Positions 1 to 8,965 of a stretch of DNA of 64,000 nucleotides are shown here, piece after piece (the first letter of the stretch is position 1; each line of letters begins with the position of its first letter). The stretch is from assembly GCA_034670265.1 (NCBI GenBank), contig JAXMNU010000006.1:1-64000 (forward strand). The letters run 5' to 3'. The position numbers and the translations under genes were made by a program. The DNA is from Halomarinibacterium sp034670265 (GTDB taxonomy: Bacteria > Bacteroidota > Bacteroidia > Flavobacteriales > Flavobacteriaceae). The notes beneath the pieces were generated by a model that saw nothing but the letters and a program-made list of their open reading frames with translations, did no database searches and was not told the DNA's origin.

Positions 1-2
1 GA

Positions 3-1028
3 ACCAACCAGAACTACTCCAATGCAGATGTTTCCCTATCCTTAGGAGCGGCTTCCAATGCTCCATTCGATGGAGCACCATTTAGCCCACGAGTGTTCAA
101 CGGAACCCTTAACTATGAAATAGGAGAGCCTGCAAGTACAACCATTGAGTTCGATTGTTCACAATTAGGGCTTAACGAAGTAGAGGTTACTGTAACCGAT
201 GACAGTGGAAACACTTCAACCTGTACCGCTACGGTGAATGTCATTGACAATACAGATCCTATTTTGGTATGTATGGATGCAACGGTAGAATTGGATGAGA
301 ACGGTATGGCAGAGGTAACGCCAGACTTGTTCATCGACACCGCCAACTCATTTGATGCCTGTGGTATTACCATTACTGCGGTAGATGTAACCGATGTAAC
401 TTGTGACGATATAGGAACGGCTATTACCGTAACAGTCTTTGCAAGTGATGCTAGTGGAAACTTAGCTTCTTGTACGGCCACCTTAACCGTAGTAGACCTA
501 CTAGGTCCAGCTATCGAAGGTTGTCCAGCAGACCAGACGGTAGATCCAGGACCATTAAACTTGTTCTATGAGCTACCAGACTATTGGGCGCTTGGAGGTA
601 TCACGGCAGTGGATAACTGTACGGATCCTGTGACCGACTTTAGTCAGACTCCAGCGGCAGGTACTTTATTGCCAGACGGTGTATATACTATTTCTATCTG
701 TGCTACAGACGAGTACGGTAATGAAGGGTGTTGTACATTCGAACTTACCATCGAGAGTGTTCTTGGTAAGGATGACATTGCATTGGATAACGCCATTGCT
801 ATGTACCCTAACCCAAGTGATGGTCAGGTGACTATATCCAACACATCTAATATTGTATTAGAAAAGGCTGTTATATATGATGCCAATGGAAGATTGGTAC
901 AGGAAGTAGACCTACGTGGTATGGCAACCGAGAGAACCTTTAATGTATCTAGTTTAGCTTCTGGAGTGTACATGGTACAAATCCAAAGTGAAGATGCACA
1001 GACAGTAAAACGATTGATTAGAAGATAA
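3..1028 (+). CDS. Secreted HYR/PKD-type repeat protein, C-terminal part, T9SS sorting domain (5' partial)
   Basis: The reading frame is open from the window edge, so this is the last 341 residues of a larger gene; the GTG at 93 is internal. Two immunoglobulin-like HYR/PKD modules are visible, each with the recurring pattern of a D-x-SGN stretch, a cysteine and a TATV/TLTV strand. The last ~75 residues (from YPNPSDG to the terminal KRLIRR) form a type A T9SS sorting domain: YPNP box, an IYDANGRLV strand, an SSLASGVYMV strand and a basic end. By family knowledge such proteins are exported by Sec, then carried across the outer membrane by the type IX system and anchored at the surface or released. 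An adhesin role is inferred. A strong terminator follows. Confidence 0.85.
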   Translation, partial: TNQNYSNADVSLSLGAASNAPFDGAPFSPRVFNGTLNYEIGEPASTTIEFDCSQLGLNEVEVTVTDDSGNTSTCTATVNVIDNTDPILVCMDATVELDENGMAEVTPDLFIDTANSFDACGITITAVDVTDVTCDDIGTAITVTVFASDASGNLASCTATLTVVDLLGPAIEGCPADQTVDPGPLNLFYELPDYWALGGITAVDNCTDPVTDFSQTPAAGTLLPDGVYTISICATDEYGNEGCCTFELTIESVLGKDDIALDNAIAMYPNPSDGQVTISNTSNIVLEKAVIYDANGRLVQEVDLRGMATERTFNVSSLASGVYMVQIQSEDAQTVKRLIRR

Positions 1029-1049
1029 TCATCATACATCTTAAACTTA

Positions 1050-1087
1050 AAAACCCCCTCCATTTCTGGAGGGGGTTTTGCTTTTTA
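1050..1087 (+). terminator. Rho-independent terminator after the HYR-repeat gene
   Basis: A 13-bp stem, AAAACCCCCTCCA against TGGAGGGGGTTTT with a TTTC loop, begins 20 bases after the stop codon and runs into a T-rich tract. It separates the surface-protein gene from the peptidase pair. Confidence 0.9.
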
Positions 1088-1137
1088 ATAATACGACAGA
1101 TGCCGTATTTTAATTTTCAATATATAGTAGGAATTTT

Positions 1138-1160
1138 ATAACGTAAAAACCATACGTTAT
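1138..1160 (+). promoter_or_regulatory. Inverted repeat overlapping the start codon of the C1 peptidase gene
   Basis: Perfect 8-bp arms ATAACGTA (1138-1145) and TACGTTAT (1153-1160) with a 7-base spacer. The right arm includes the first two bases of the ATG at 1159. It could be a protein-binding operator or an RNA hairpin that limits access to the start; the sequence cannot separate the two. Confidence 0.4.
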
Positions 1161-2733
1161 GAGATATCTAACAATTTTATTATTATTTGTTTCTTTTTTC
1201 ACTTTTGCTCAGGACTATCCTATGGGTATGATATGGGACGAAGAATCCTATCGCAGTATTCCGTACAAAGCTGAATTTACAGCTTCAACTTATGATAACC
1301 TTCCCAGTAGTTATTCATTAGAACAATTTTCACCTATTCCTGGAAATCAGGGTAGGTATGGAACTTGTGTTGCATTCGCAAGTGCTTATGGGCTTAGAAC
1401 CATTATGTTAGCAAAGGATTTAGGGATTACAAATAAGCAAACAATTACAGAAAATGCTTTATCTCCCTCTTATGTTTATGCAATCATTAAAAATGAGGAT
1501 GATGTAAATTGTAATAAAGGGGCGAACCCTAAATTAGGGCTCGAAGCTCTTAAAGTAGCTGGAGCACCAACCTTAAAATCGTTACCCTATGCTTGCAATC
1601 CTCAAATAAGTACTGCTGTACAACTAGAGGCTATTGATTATAGAATTCGAGATTATCAAACACTTTTCTTTTTTGATACCCAAGATTACGGTGTGAAAAC
1701 AAACGCTACCAAAAAAGCTTTATCCGAAGGATACCCCGTATTATTAGGGATGAAACTCCCCGAAAGCTTTTCAAAAGCTACCAAAGTATGGCGCTCTCTT
1801 GAAACAGATAAAGGAACCATGGCTAAACAACATGGGTATCATGCTATGGTTGTTATTGGCTATGATGATAATTACGAAGGTGGCGCATTTCGAATTTTAA
1901 ATAGTTGGGGAACCAACTGGGGAGATGGAGGATTTATTTGGGTGCCTTATACTGTATATGAAGAATGGGCAATGGGGGCACTACAACCTTATAGTTATTA
2001 TAAAAGGAAGGAAACAATAAATACTCCTTCCATTCCAGAAGTAATTCCTAATACACCAAATCAACCTAACAGACCCTCAATTCCAAGGGTTGAACCAAAT
2101 AATCCTAATCAGCCAATCAAGCCAACTTTACCAGCTGGACAAGTGGATCCAAATCCTATTGCTTCAAAATTACCTGAAGGGAGCTTACGTTTTGAAACCA
2201 ATACAGGTCAGGATATGGAAATTACACGTGTTTCTACTCGCAATTTGGTTGTTGAAGATGATGTAGAAGGTGAGGATTTGGTCGCATATAGAATGACACA
2301 AAGTTACCCATCTGGAACACGCTTCCGTTTTTATCTGAACAATGTTAATGAAGGATATATCTATGCTTTTGCTACAGATTTAAGCCAAAAAATCAATAAA
2401 ATTTTACCTTACGAAGATGGAATGTCGCCTCTTATTGGAGCAGATTCCGAACTGGCATTCCCAAGTGAAAAGAAGGTAATTAGAATGGACAATAATCCAG
2501 GAACAGATTATTTATTAATTCTTTTTAGCCAGCAAAAATTAGATGAAAAAGTGCTTCTCGAAACCATGCAAAATACTGAAGGGGGTCTTACTTCAAAAAT
2601 TAAGGCTGCTTTAGGAGAAAATTTAATTGATAAAAGTATGGTGCAATATGCTTCAGGAACTCCTGGGTTTAAAGTAAAAGAGGGTGCTGAAGGATATGTA
2701 GTTCCATTAATGGTTGAAATAACACATAACTAA
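1159..2733 (+). CDS. Secreted papain-like (C1 family) cysteine peptidase with C-terminal DUF4384-like domain
   Basis: 524 residues. A signal peptide covers about residues 1-17, ending FAQ. The catalytic domain shows the C1 triad: Cys70 in GRYGTC with the oxyanion-type Gln a few residues before, His228 in HGYHAM, and Asn248 in LNSWGTNWG. A low-complexity Pro/Asn linker (about 288-335) joins it to a beta-rich C-terminal domain (about 340-520) resembling DUF4384, which is often attached to bacterial caspase-like proteins. The gene ends one base before the caspase-like gene, so the two are very probably co-transcribed and co-translated. Both carry the motif TRNL-x-VE-[DE]-D, here at residues 360-368. 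Activity in periplasm or at the surface is inferred from the signal peptide; no T9SS sorting domain is seen. Substrate unknown. Confidence 0.85.
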   Translation: MRYLTILLLFVSFFTFAQDYPMGMIWDEESYRSIPYKAEFTASTYDNLPSSYSLEQFSPIPGNQGRYGTCVAFASAYGLRTIMLAKDLGITNKQTITENALSPSYVYAIIKNEDDVNCNKGANPKLGLEALKVAGAPTLKSLPYACNPQISTAVQLEAIDYRIRDYQTLFFFDTQDYGVKTNATKKALSEGYPVLLGMKLPESFSKATKVWRSLETDKGTMAKQHGYHAMVVIGYDDNYEGGAFRILNSWGTNWGDGGFIWVPYTVYEEWAMGALQPYSYYKRKETINTPSIPEVIPNTPNQPNRPSIPRVEPNNPNQPIKPTLPAGQVDPNPIASKLPEGSLRFETNTGQDMEITRVSTRNLVVEDDVEGEDLVAYRMTQSYPSGTRFRFYLNNVNEGYIYAFATDLSQKINKILPYEDGMSPLIGADSELAFPSEKKVIRMDNNPGTDYLLILFSQQKLDEKVLLETMQNTEGGLTSKIKAALGENLIDKSMVQYASGTPGFKVKEGAEGYVVPLMVEITHN

Positions 2734-2734
2734 T

Positions 2735-5700
2735 ATGAAGCGTTTAGTATTCATATTTGCAACCATATTTGTTGTTTTTGCTAGTATTGCCCAGCAGGAG
2801 TTTGTAGTACAGAGTGGTCATTCAGGCCATATTATGGCAAGCGCATTTGACTCAGAAAGGGGAGTGCTTATTACGTATGGTTCTTCAGATAATACCTTAA
2901 AATTCTGGGATGAAAAAACGGGATTATTGTATAGAACTATTGATCTTCAAAAAAGTTTAAGTCAGCTCGAAGTAAATAAAAAAGAGGGGATTCTTTATGC
3001 CTTAGGTAATAATGTAATTACTACGTATAGCACTTCTACTTTCGAAAAACTAAAAGAATATCCACTAGGCAGAATCTATGGAATTAAATATTTTGAAATA
3101 GAAGGGGAAGGTCAATTGACACTTTTTGCGCAAGACCAAAACTATATGACGGCATTGTATGCCTTAGATGAAAAAACGGGTGAGTTTCTATCTGGAAACA
3201 TGCCTCCTGTTCCAGTAGATGCGGAGCTTCAAAATTTTGAATTTAGTAACGACGGAAAATTTCTTTTTATGATGCCTAGTTATGGCTCATATTATATTTA
3301 TTCCTACGAAACAAAGGAATTTACAGAACTAAAAGGGGATTACATTCATATGTTCGATAATGGCGATGTGCTTCGAGCAGTGTATGATATGCCAGCCAAT
3401 AAAGCTGTCTATATGCGAATGAATCCTTTTACTAGAAAGATAATCTGGAATAGAACATTAACGATCGAGAAAGAAATTGAAGGCTTGCTGGCGCCCACTA
3501 TTTTTGATGTTACTAAAAGTAAAGACAGAAAGAGCATTTGGATTCATATAGGTGCTACACCACTTACTCAATTAGATGCAAAAACGGGTGAAATTATTGG
3601 CAACTTCCCTGAATTTGACAATGCATATTCACTTATCGATGATGGTAAATATATCTACGGACTAATTGGCAACGAAGAACGTTTTGGAAAATACAAGTTG
3701 TTGGATTCCAAACCTGTTGCACTATATGGAAATACAGTCGTGGAGCCTTACGATTTAAATGGTTTTCAAAATGGGGATGCGATTGAGTTAATGTTTTCTT
3801 CTCATTATGGAAATAAAACGTTTTCATTATTTGCTCATCCTAAAGTTACCCAGTTTACAAAGTATAAAACCAATTATCGAGATGACTTTAGCAATGGTCA
3901 AATGATTGCAGATCCTACTTCAGATAAAGTATTTTCGGTAACCTCTACCATCGACCCAATTAAGGTTTTTAATAGAGGAAATGCAGAGAGTTTTCAGGAT
4001 TTAATTGAGAATTATCATGGGGTTAGTTACTTTGACTTTAGCCCTTCCACAAAACTATTAGCAACGCTTTCGAGAACAGGTTTGCGAGTAATTAATACCG
4101 AAAGTAAGACGGAAGTATTTTTCAAACCATTAAATATTGAAACTACGGTATTTGATCATTGTTTCAGTTTATCTCCTTTCAGTAATTCAGTAGCGTATGT
4201 AAGTCAGGAAATTCAGGCAGATAGAGTTATGTACGAACAGCTTCATTATTTTGATTTTGGTGCTAAAACTGAAAAATGGAAAAAGGACGGTAAGTATTTT
4301 GGGTTATTTCATATAAAAGGAGGAAAGGAACTTTTAACCACCAATGCTACGACCAACCAAATCGAAATACTTGATGCAAATACAGGAAATGTGCTTAGGA
4401 GTATTCCTGTAGATTTTAATAACTACATGATGGATAGTTATTTGTCTCCCAACGAAGATTACCTATTATATTCTGGCTTTAATCTTGGAGCAATGGTCTA
4501 TCATATTCCTTCGGGAAAGAAAATTCAATCATTCAAACTTGGTAATTTCAACAAATTAAATGGGGGGTTTATTACCAATAATGTTATTGCTTCGGCAGAA
4601 TCTGGAGCCATTAAATTTATTGATATAGTTACCCTTAAAGAAGTTCTCCGTTTATATGTTTTTGAAGACAATAGCTGGGTAGCTTACACTCCTGAAGGAA
4701 ATTTTGATGGTTCGCAAGATGGATGGGACAAAGTAGCTTTTATTAAAGGAAAGAAAACAATTTCTTTGGAAAGTGTTTTTGATCAATTTTATACACCTAG
4801 ATTGATTTATCAGGTTTTAGCAGATAAAGAGTTTAAATCGAATGTAAATTTAGAATCGATGGCTCCTCCGCCAAGCGTTTCATTTACATTTAATCAAGGA
4901 ACACGCAATCTTTATGTGGAGGATGATAGTACTGTTAATGAAATTTCTGTAGAAGAAGAATCTGGAAAAATTCTTTTAAAAGCAAAGCCTAACGGGGATA
5001 AAGTGAAAGAGATTCGGTTATATCAAAACGGAAAATTGGTAGATAATAAAACCAGAAACCTCTTTGTAGAAGAAGATGTGGAGCAGAATCCCAATCAGAA
5101 AGAAATTGAAGTGCAACTCATTCAAGGATTAAACGAGTTTTCTGCGGTGGCTATAAATTCGCAAGGAACAGAGAGTATTCCCGAAAAACTTAATATTGTT
5201 TTTACTCCAAAGCAGCAATCCTTAATAAAACCTCAAGGAATTCAGGCACATTTGTTAATCATTGGTATTGATGAATATCAAAATTCAAAATACAATCTCA
5301 ATTATGCAGTAGCGGATGCTACAGGATTTCAGGAAAGTGTGCAAAGTGGATTATCCAATATTACATCAAAAACACACTTATATTTTGTAAAAAATGAAGA
5401 AGCTATTCGAGAAAATATTATTGCTAAACTGAACGAAATTGCTTCGCTTGCCAATCCGCAGGATATTTTTATTTTCTATTATGCTGGACATGGAGTTGTT
5501 TCCCAAGATGCTGAAAAGGAATTTTATATTGTTCCTACAGATGTTACACAATTGTATGGCGATGATGGTGCCTTAAAACAAAAGGGGATTTCTGCTTCAG
5601 AATTAAAAAAAGTAGCCTCCGGAATTGTAGCGCAAAAACAATTGTACATTTTAGACGCTTGTCAAAGTGCGGGTGCATTAACCACATTAGCTGCAAGGGG

Positions 5701-6004
5701 CGCTACTGAAGAAAAAGCGATTGCACAATTAGCTCGAAGTACGGGGACACATTGGCTTACGGCTAGTGGAAGCCAGCAGTTTGCAACCGAATTTGACGAA
5801 CTGGGCCACGGGGTATTTACTTACGCTTTACTCGAAGCGCTTGCTGGAAAAGCCGATAGTGGTGATAAACGAGTTACTGTAAACGAGCTAAAAGCCTATT
5901 TGGAAAGTCGTGTGCCCGAAATCTCCGAAAAATATAAGGGGAGCCCACAGTATCCTTCCAGTTTTGGGTTCGGGCAGGATTTTCCAGTTTCAACTTTTAA
6001 ATAG
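2735..6004 (+). CDS. Secreted WD40-repeat protein with C-terminal caspase-like (C14) peptidase domain
   Basis: 1089 residues with a signal peptide (about 1-19). Residues ~25-680 look like beta-propeller blades of WD40/YVTN type, for example NTLKFWDEKTG near the N-terminus. A beta-sandwich linker (about 710-830) carries two copies of TRNL-x-VE-[DE]-D, at 723-731 and 773-781. The caspase-like domain fills about 835-1085: the LLIIGIDEY strand, catalytic His919 in YYAGHG and Cys976 in LDACQSAG. Metacaspase-like enzymes of this clan usually cut after Arg or Lys, and the shared motif contains Arg. Location outside the cytoplasm separates it from most cytosolic caspase-based defence effectors. Together with the C1 peptidase one base upstream it forms a two-protease cassette; role unknown. 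Confidence 0.85.
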   Translation: MKRLVFIFATIFVVFASIAQQEFVVQSGHSGHIMASAFDSERGVLITYGSSDNTLKFWDEKTGLLYRTIDLQKSLSQLEVNKKEGILYALGNNVITTYSTSTFEKLKEYPLGRIYGIKYFEIEGEGQLTLFAQDQNYMTALYALDEKTGEFLSGNMPPVPVDAELQNFEFSNDGKFLFMMPSYGSYYIYSYETKEFTELKGDYIHMFDNGDVLRAVYDMPANKAVYMRMNPFTRKIIWNRTLTIEKEIEGLLAPTIFDVTKSKDRKSIWIHIGATPLTQLDAKTGEIIGNFPEFDNAYSLIDDGKYIYGLIGNEERFGKYKLLDSKPVALYGNTVVEPYDLNGFQNGDAIELMFSSHYGNKTFSLFAHPKVTQFTKYKTNYRDDFSNGQMIADPTSDKVFSVTSTIDPIKVFNRGNAESFQDLIENYHGVSYFDFSPSTKLLATLSRTGLRVINTESKTEVFFKPLNIETTVFDHCFSLSPFSNSVAYVSQEIQADRVMYEQLHYFDFGAKTEKWKKDGKYFGLFHIKGGKELLTTNATTNQIEILDANTGNVLRSIPVDFNNYMMDSYLSPNEDYLLYSGFNLGAMVYHIPSGKKIQSFKLGNFNKLNGGFITNNVIASAESGAIKFIDIVTLKEVLRLYVFEDNSWVAYTPEGNFDGSQDGWDKVAFIKGKKTISLESVFDQFYTPRLIYQVLADKEFKSNVNLESMAPPPSVSFTFNQGTRNLYVEDDSTVNEISVEEESGKILLKAKPNGDKVKEIRLYQNGKLVDNKTRNLFVEEDVEQNPNQKEIEVQLIQGLNEFSAVAINSQGTESIPEKLNIVFTPKQQSLIKPQGIQAHLLIIGIDEYQNSKYNLNYAVADATGFQESVQSGLSNITSKTHLYFVKNEEAIRENIIAKLNEIASLANPQDIFIFYYAGHGVVSQDAEKEFYIVPTDVTQLYGDDGALKQKGISASELKKVASGIVAQKQLYILDACQSAGALTTLAARGATEEKAIAQLARSTGTHWLTASGSQQFATEFDELGHGVFTYALLEALAGKADSGDKRVTVNELKAYLESRVPEISEKYKGSPQYPSSFGFGQDFPVSTFK

Positions 6005-6042
6005 GGATTTGTTTTAAACCGTTTAATACCTGTTTAAAATTC

Positions 6043-6084
6043 AGTTATTTAACCCATTGAAAATCAGTTAAATAACTCTTTTTT
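6043..6084 (+). terminator. Rho-independent terminator after the caspase-like gene
   Basis: Perfect 11-bp arms AGTTATTTAAC (6043-6053) and GTTAAATAACT (6067-6077) with a 13-base loop, followed by CTTTTTT. It makes the next two small genes a separate transcription unit or one fed by read-through. Confidence 0.8.
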
Positions 6085-6136
6085 GATGTATTTTTATTTT
6101 GTACTATTGTGTATAAATTTTAAATACTTAGAAATC

Positions 6137-6553
6137 ATGGCAGGAGAAAGCTCAATTGAAAGCATCATTAGTATTATTGATGAACTTCTTAAATTACTTG
6201 ATAAAAAGAAATCTAAAGACAAGCGAAATGCAGAGAAGGATAAGGTTCATGATAAGATTATGGATCTTACAGGTATGTTGCTTGAAATGAATTTAAATAA
6301 TGCGAAACTTCCTCCTGATGAACAAGAGGTGAAACGGATTAAAGAAGCTCAAGAAAAATGGGAAAAATTTAAAGAGCATTTTAAAAAGTTTATAGATTAT
6401 CATAATGATGATAAAGATGATGAAGCAAAAGACCAGTTATCTCAAGCAAAAGTTTATTTAAAACAACTTAAAGAAATTCTTGATAAAATTGATTTTGAGA
6501 AAAAATATAAAGTCCGAAAGCAAGAAGAAAAAAATAGAACTGATAAAAAATAA
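6137..6553 (+). CDS. Small charged helical protein, unknown function
   Basis: 138 residues from the ATG at 6137. The frame stays open back to 6083, but that part lies in the terminator tail and AT-rich leader and encodes a hydrophobic stretch unlike the rest, so the MAGESS start is preferred. No signal peptide. The N-terminal ~20 residues are amphipathic (IISIIDELLKLL) and the rest is Lys/Glu/Asp-rich and predicted helical, probably coiled coil. The 6-base gap to the next small gene suggests an operon. I do not recognise the family. Its position after the protease pair may be meaningful, but a terminator intervenes. Confidence 0.65.
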   Translation: MAGESSIESIISIIDELLKLLDKKKSKDKRNAEKDKVHDKIMDLTGMLLEMNLNNAKLPPDEQEVKRIKEAQEKWEKFKEHFKKFIDYHNDDKDDEAKDQLSQAKVYLKQLKEILDKIDFEKKYKVRKQEEKNRTDKK

Positions 6554-6559
6554 AAACCG

Positions 6560-6808
6560 ATGAGAAAAGATGAAAGAATGACATTAGTTCGAACCGTTTT
6601 ATCAGATAGTGATATTATCTCTATAGTTTCACAAAATCCTAAAAGAATATCTAGAATATTAGGCTTCTGTGAAACTGGAGATGAAATCACCCAATTAATT
6701 GGGAGAGTATTTCAATTATTTAAAGGTAATGAAGCCTTATTAGAGGATGTTTTAAAAGTAGTTAGCAGAGTTCTTTCAAATTATGCCAATAATCAAAAAA
6801 CAAATTAG
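6560..6808 (+). CDS. Small helical protein, unknown function
   Basis: 82 residues, starting with ATG six bases after the preceding small gene. The sequence reads as four or five short helices (LVRTVLSD, IISIVSQ, EITQLIGRVFQLF, LLEDVLKVVSRVL) with no transmembrane segment or signal peptide. It ends ten bases before the convergent rhodanese gene. Not recognised. A death-fold or effector-associated type adaptor is a possibility only because a caspase-like gene is nearby; there is no motif evidence for it. Confidence 0.6.
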   Translation: MRKDERMTLVRTVLSDSDIISIVSQNPKRISRILGFCETGDEITQLIGRVFQLFKGNEALLEDVLKVVSRVLSNYANNQKTN

Positions 6809-6818
6809 TGGTAGAGGC

Positions 6819-7124
6819 TTAAAGTTTTTGACTCAAACTATGCCAGCCACCACCGTTCATGGCTTCCACACCGTTTGATCGTAGTATGGTTGCAGCACTT
6901 CCGCTTCGCATACCGCTAGCACAGCAGGTAATAACAGGTTTGTTCCATTTTTTTATTTCAGCTAAACGTGCCGAAATTTGTTGTAGTGGAATGTTTTTCG
7001 AACCGGGAATTGCACCCCCTTGGTATTCGCCTTTAGTGCGAACGTCTAAAATAACCGCATTACGGCTTTTAAAATCATCAATCTTTTTTGTTTTATTTCC
7101 GAATAGAAAATCGAATAATCCCAT
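6819..7124 (-). CDS. Rhodanese-like domain protein
   Basis: 101 residues forming one rhodanese domain: the ILDVRTKGEY strand, GAIPGSKNIPL, and the active-site loop CCASGMRSG with the persulfide-forming Cys. Single-domain cytosolic rhodaneses move sulfane sulfur, for example to cyanide, thioredoxin or tRNA-modification partners. The physiological acceptor cannot be told here. It lies three bases downstream of the aromatic amino acid hydroxylase gene on the same strand, so the two are probably co-transcribed. Confidence 0.85.
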   Translation of the reverse strand: MGLFDFLFGNKTKKIDDFKSRNAVILDVRTKGEYQGGAIPGSKNIPLQQISARLAEIKKWNKPVITCCASGMRSGSAATILRSNGVEAMNGGGWHSLSQKL

Positions 7125-7127
7125 AGT

Positions 7128-8873
7128 TTATAGTAATTGAAGCCCAGTTTTTATTAAATGAGCAATTTTTGTATTTCGGTCTTGTAGGTCGTTTAAATAA
7201 TCTAAAACTTTCTTAGAAAATTCCGAATTATTTTCTGAAACCAATTCATAAATTTCTAAAGAAAGTAACCAATCCTTAGGATACTTATTTTTTAGTATCT
7301 GAAAAACTCCCGAAAGATATTTTTCGTTTTGAGAGTTTTCATTTCTATAGCTTCGAACTTGCTGATAAAGCTTATTCAGGATTTTTTCTTCTTCAGAAAT
7401 AGGAATTCTTATTGTCTCCGTTTCACTGGCTTTGTGCGTTACTAAATCAAACGAATAATAGTCGGCTGGACCTGTAAATGCCGAAACTATATCTTCGCCA
7501 ACTGCCATATCAAAGTCTCCCATATCAGGAGAAAATAGCACTTCATTTTTATATTTTACCCAGCAATTCGTAAACTGAATCAACATTAATTTCCCGTTAA
7601 GGTTTCGCATTCCCGTTACGTTTAATCCTTCCACGGTAATCCCACTTTCAAATTCAAAAGAGATGGGTTTTCCGTCGTAAAAATTGTAGGCTTGTAAATC
7701 GCGTGGGCCCATATTTTCAATAGAAAGATTTATCCCTTTCAGTTTTCCTAAAGGCGATCTAAAGCCGTTATTGTGACGTGTTACTCCATGACCGATAACC
7801 TCTTTTTCACGATAAGCCAGTGCTGTTTCCCCTTCGGTTTCAAAATAGACCACTTCGTTGTCGTCATTCTGAATCATTCTTGTAAACACACCACTAATTT
7901 GAAGTCCGGTACTTATTTCAATAGTGCCAATTTGTTTAGAACCAATCAATTTTTTCAATCCGCGCCATCCTCCTTTACGGACCGCCATAGTATTTGCAAA
8001 TTCTTCCAAAACCTCCTGTAAATAGGCAAAATCTGGAGTTACATATAATTGGGGTTGCGGTTTTGTAATATCGAACTCCTGATACGCCGCATCAATGGAA
8101 TAGGGAAGTTTTTTTACTTCATTTTTCATACACCATTCGCTTTCTCCAATAGAAGAAAGCAAGCCTGCTCCATAAATTTTAGGGTTTTCAACGGTTCCCA
8201 CCATACCGTATTCTACTGTCCACCAATGCAAATTCCGGATGAGTGATATCTCGCTAGGTTCCACTTCTTTTTCCTGTAATTGAAGCACTTTTGCTTCAGC
8301 AGCATCAATTTTATTTTGTGAAGTGCCTTCGGCTTCCTTTAAAATTGAAAGTTCTCGAACGGCTTCATACATATCAATATCGTGCGCACTGGAAATAGCT
8401 TTGGCGCCAATTTCTCCAAATCGGCGTAAATATTCTGCATAATCTGGGCTTGCAATAATGGGCGCGTGACCTGCGCCTTCGTGAATAATATCTGGTGCGG
8501 GGGTGTATTCAATATTTTCTAACTGGCGAATATCGCTCGCAATGACTAAAATTTTATACGCCTGAAACTCCATAAAAGCATTGGGCGGAATAAATCCGTC
8601 CACGGCAACAGCAGCCCAACCAATTTCTTTCAGAATTCGATTCATTCCGTACATCGACGGAATTTCATTTATGGATATCCCAGTCTTTTTCAACCCCTCC
8701 ACATAACTTTCGTGGGCAACTTTACTTAAATAATCCACATTTTTTCGCATCACAAAACGCCAAACCGCCTGATTTATGGGCGTGTATTGCTCATAATTTT
8801 GTGGTTTGATGTACTGCTTTAAATGAGGTGGCAGCCTATCGATAAGTTCGTTACTTTCGAATCCAGTTGTCAT
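7128..8873 (-). CDS. Aromatic amino acid hydroxylase, phenylalanine 4-monooxygenase type
   Basis: 581 residues, about twice the length of the proteobacterial enzyme and of the long form found in Bacteroidota. The iron site is visible: His131 and His136 in HEGAGH, and Glu221 in VEYGMVG. The catalytic domain fills about residues 20-310; the long C-terminal part is not recognised as a regulatory ACT domain. Pterin-dependent hydroxylation of Phe to Tyr is the family reaction. It lies divergent from the TetR gene that heads the phenylacetate operon, 92 bases apart, which fits a role in handling phenylalanine. A TATTTTTG at 8881-8888 (minus) fits a -7 box. Substrate preference (Phe versus Trp) is not provable from sequence. 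Confidence 0.85.
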   Translation of the reverse strand: MTTGFESNELIDRLPPHLKQYIKPQNYEQYTPINQAVWRFVMRKNVDYLSKVAHESYVEGLKKTGISINEIPSMYGMNRILKEIGWAAVAVDGFIPPNAFMEFQAYKILVIASDIRQLENIEYTPAPDIIHEGAGHAPIIASPDYAEYLRRFGEIGAKAISSAHDIDMYEAVRELSILKEAEGTSQNKIDAAEAKVLQLQEKEVEPSEISLIRNLHWWTVEYGMVGTVENPKIYGAGLLSSIGESEWCMKNEVKKLPYSIDAAYQEFDITKPQPQLYVTPDFAYLQEVLEEFANTMAVRKGGWRGLKKLIGSKQIGTIEISTGLQISGVFTRMIQNDDNEVVYFETEGETALAYREKEVIGHGVTRHNNGFRSPLGKLKGINLSIENMGPRDLQAYNFYDGKPISFEFESGITVEGLNVTGMRNLNGKLMLIQFTNCWVKYKNEVLFSPDMGDFDMAVGEDIVSAFTGPADYYSFDLVTHKASETETIRIPISEEEKILNKLYQQVRSYRNENSQNEKYLSGVFQILKNKYPKDWLLSLEIYELVSENNSEFSKKVLDYLNDLQDRNTKIAHLIKTGLQLL

Positions 8874-8965
8874 AAGGGGTCAAAAATAGGAAGGAAACTT
8901 TTTGAAAACTAATTGGCTGTGGTTTTTTTAAAAGAAGTTTTCTCTTTTAGTATCTTGCAGTACCT

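Noticed and set aside
6083..6136. An N-terminal extension of the small helical protein.
   Set aside because: It would be encoded in the terminator tail and leader, begins with TTG and is unlike the rest of the protein.
7773..8246. Plus-strand open frames over the hydroxylase gene.
   Set aside because: They are antisense shadows of a clearly conserved enzyme and resemble no protein family.
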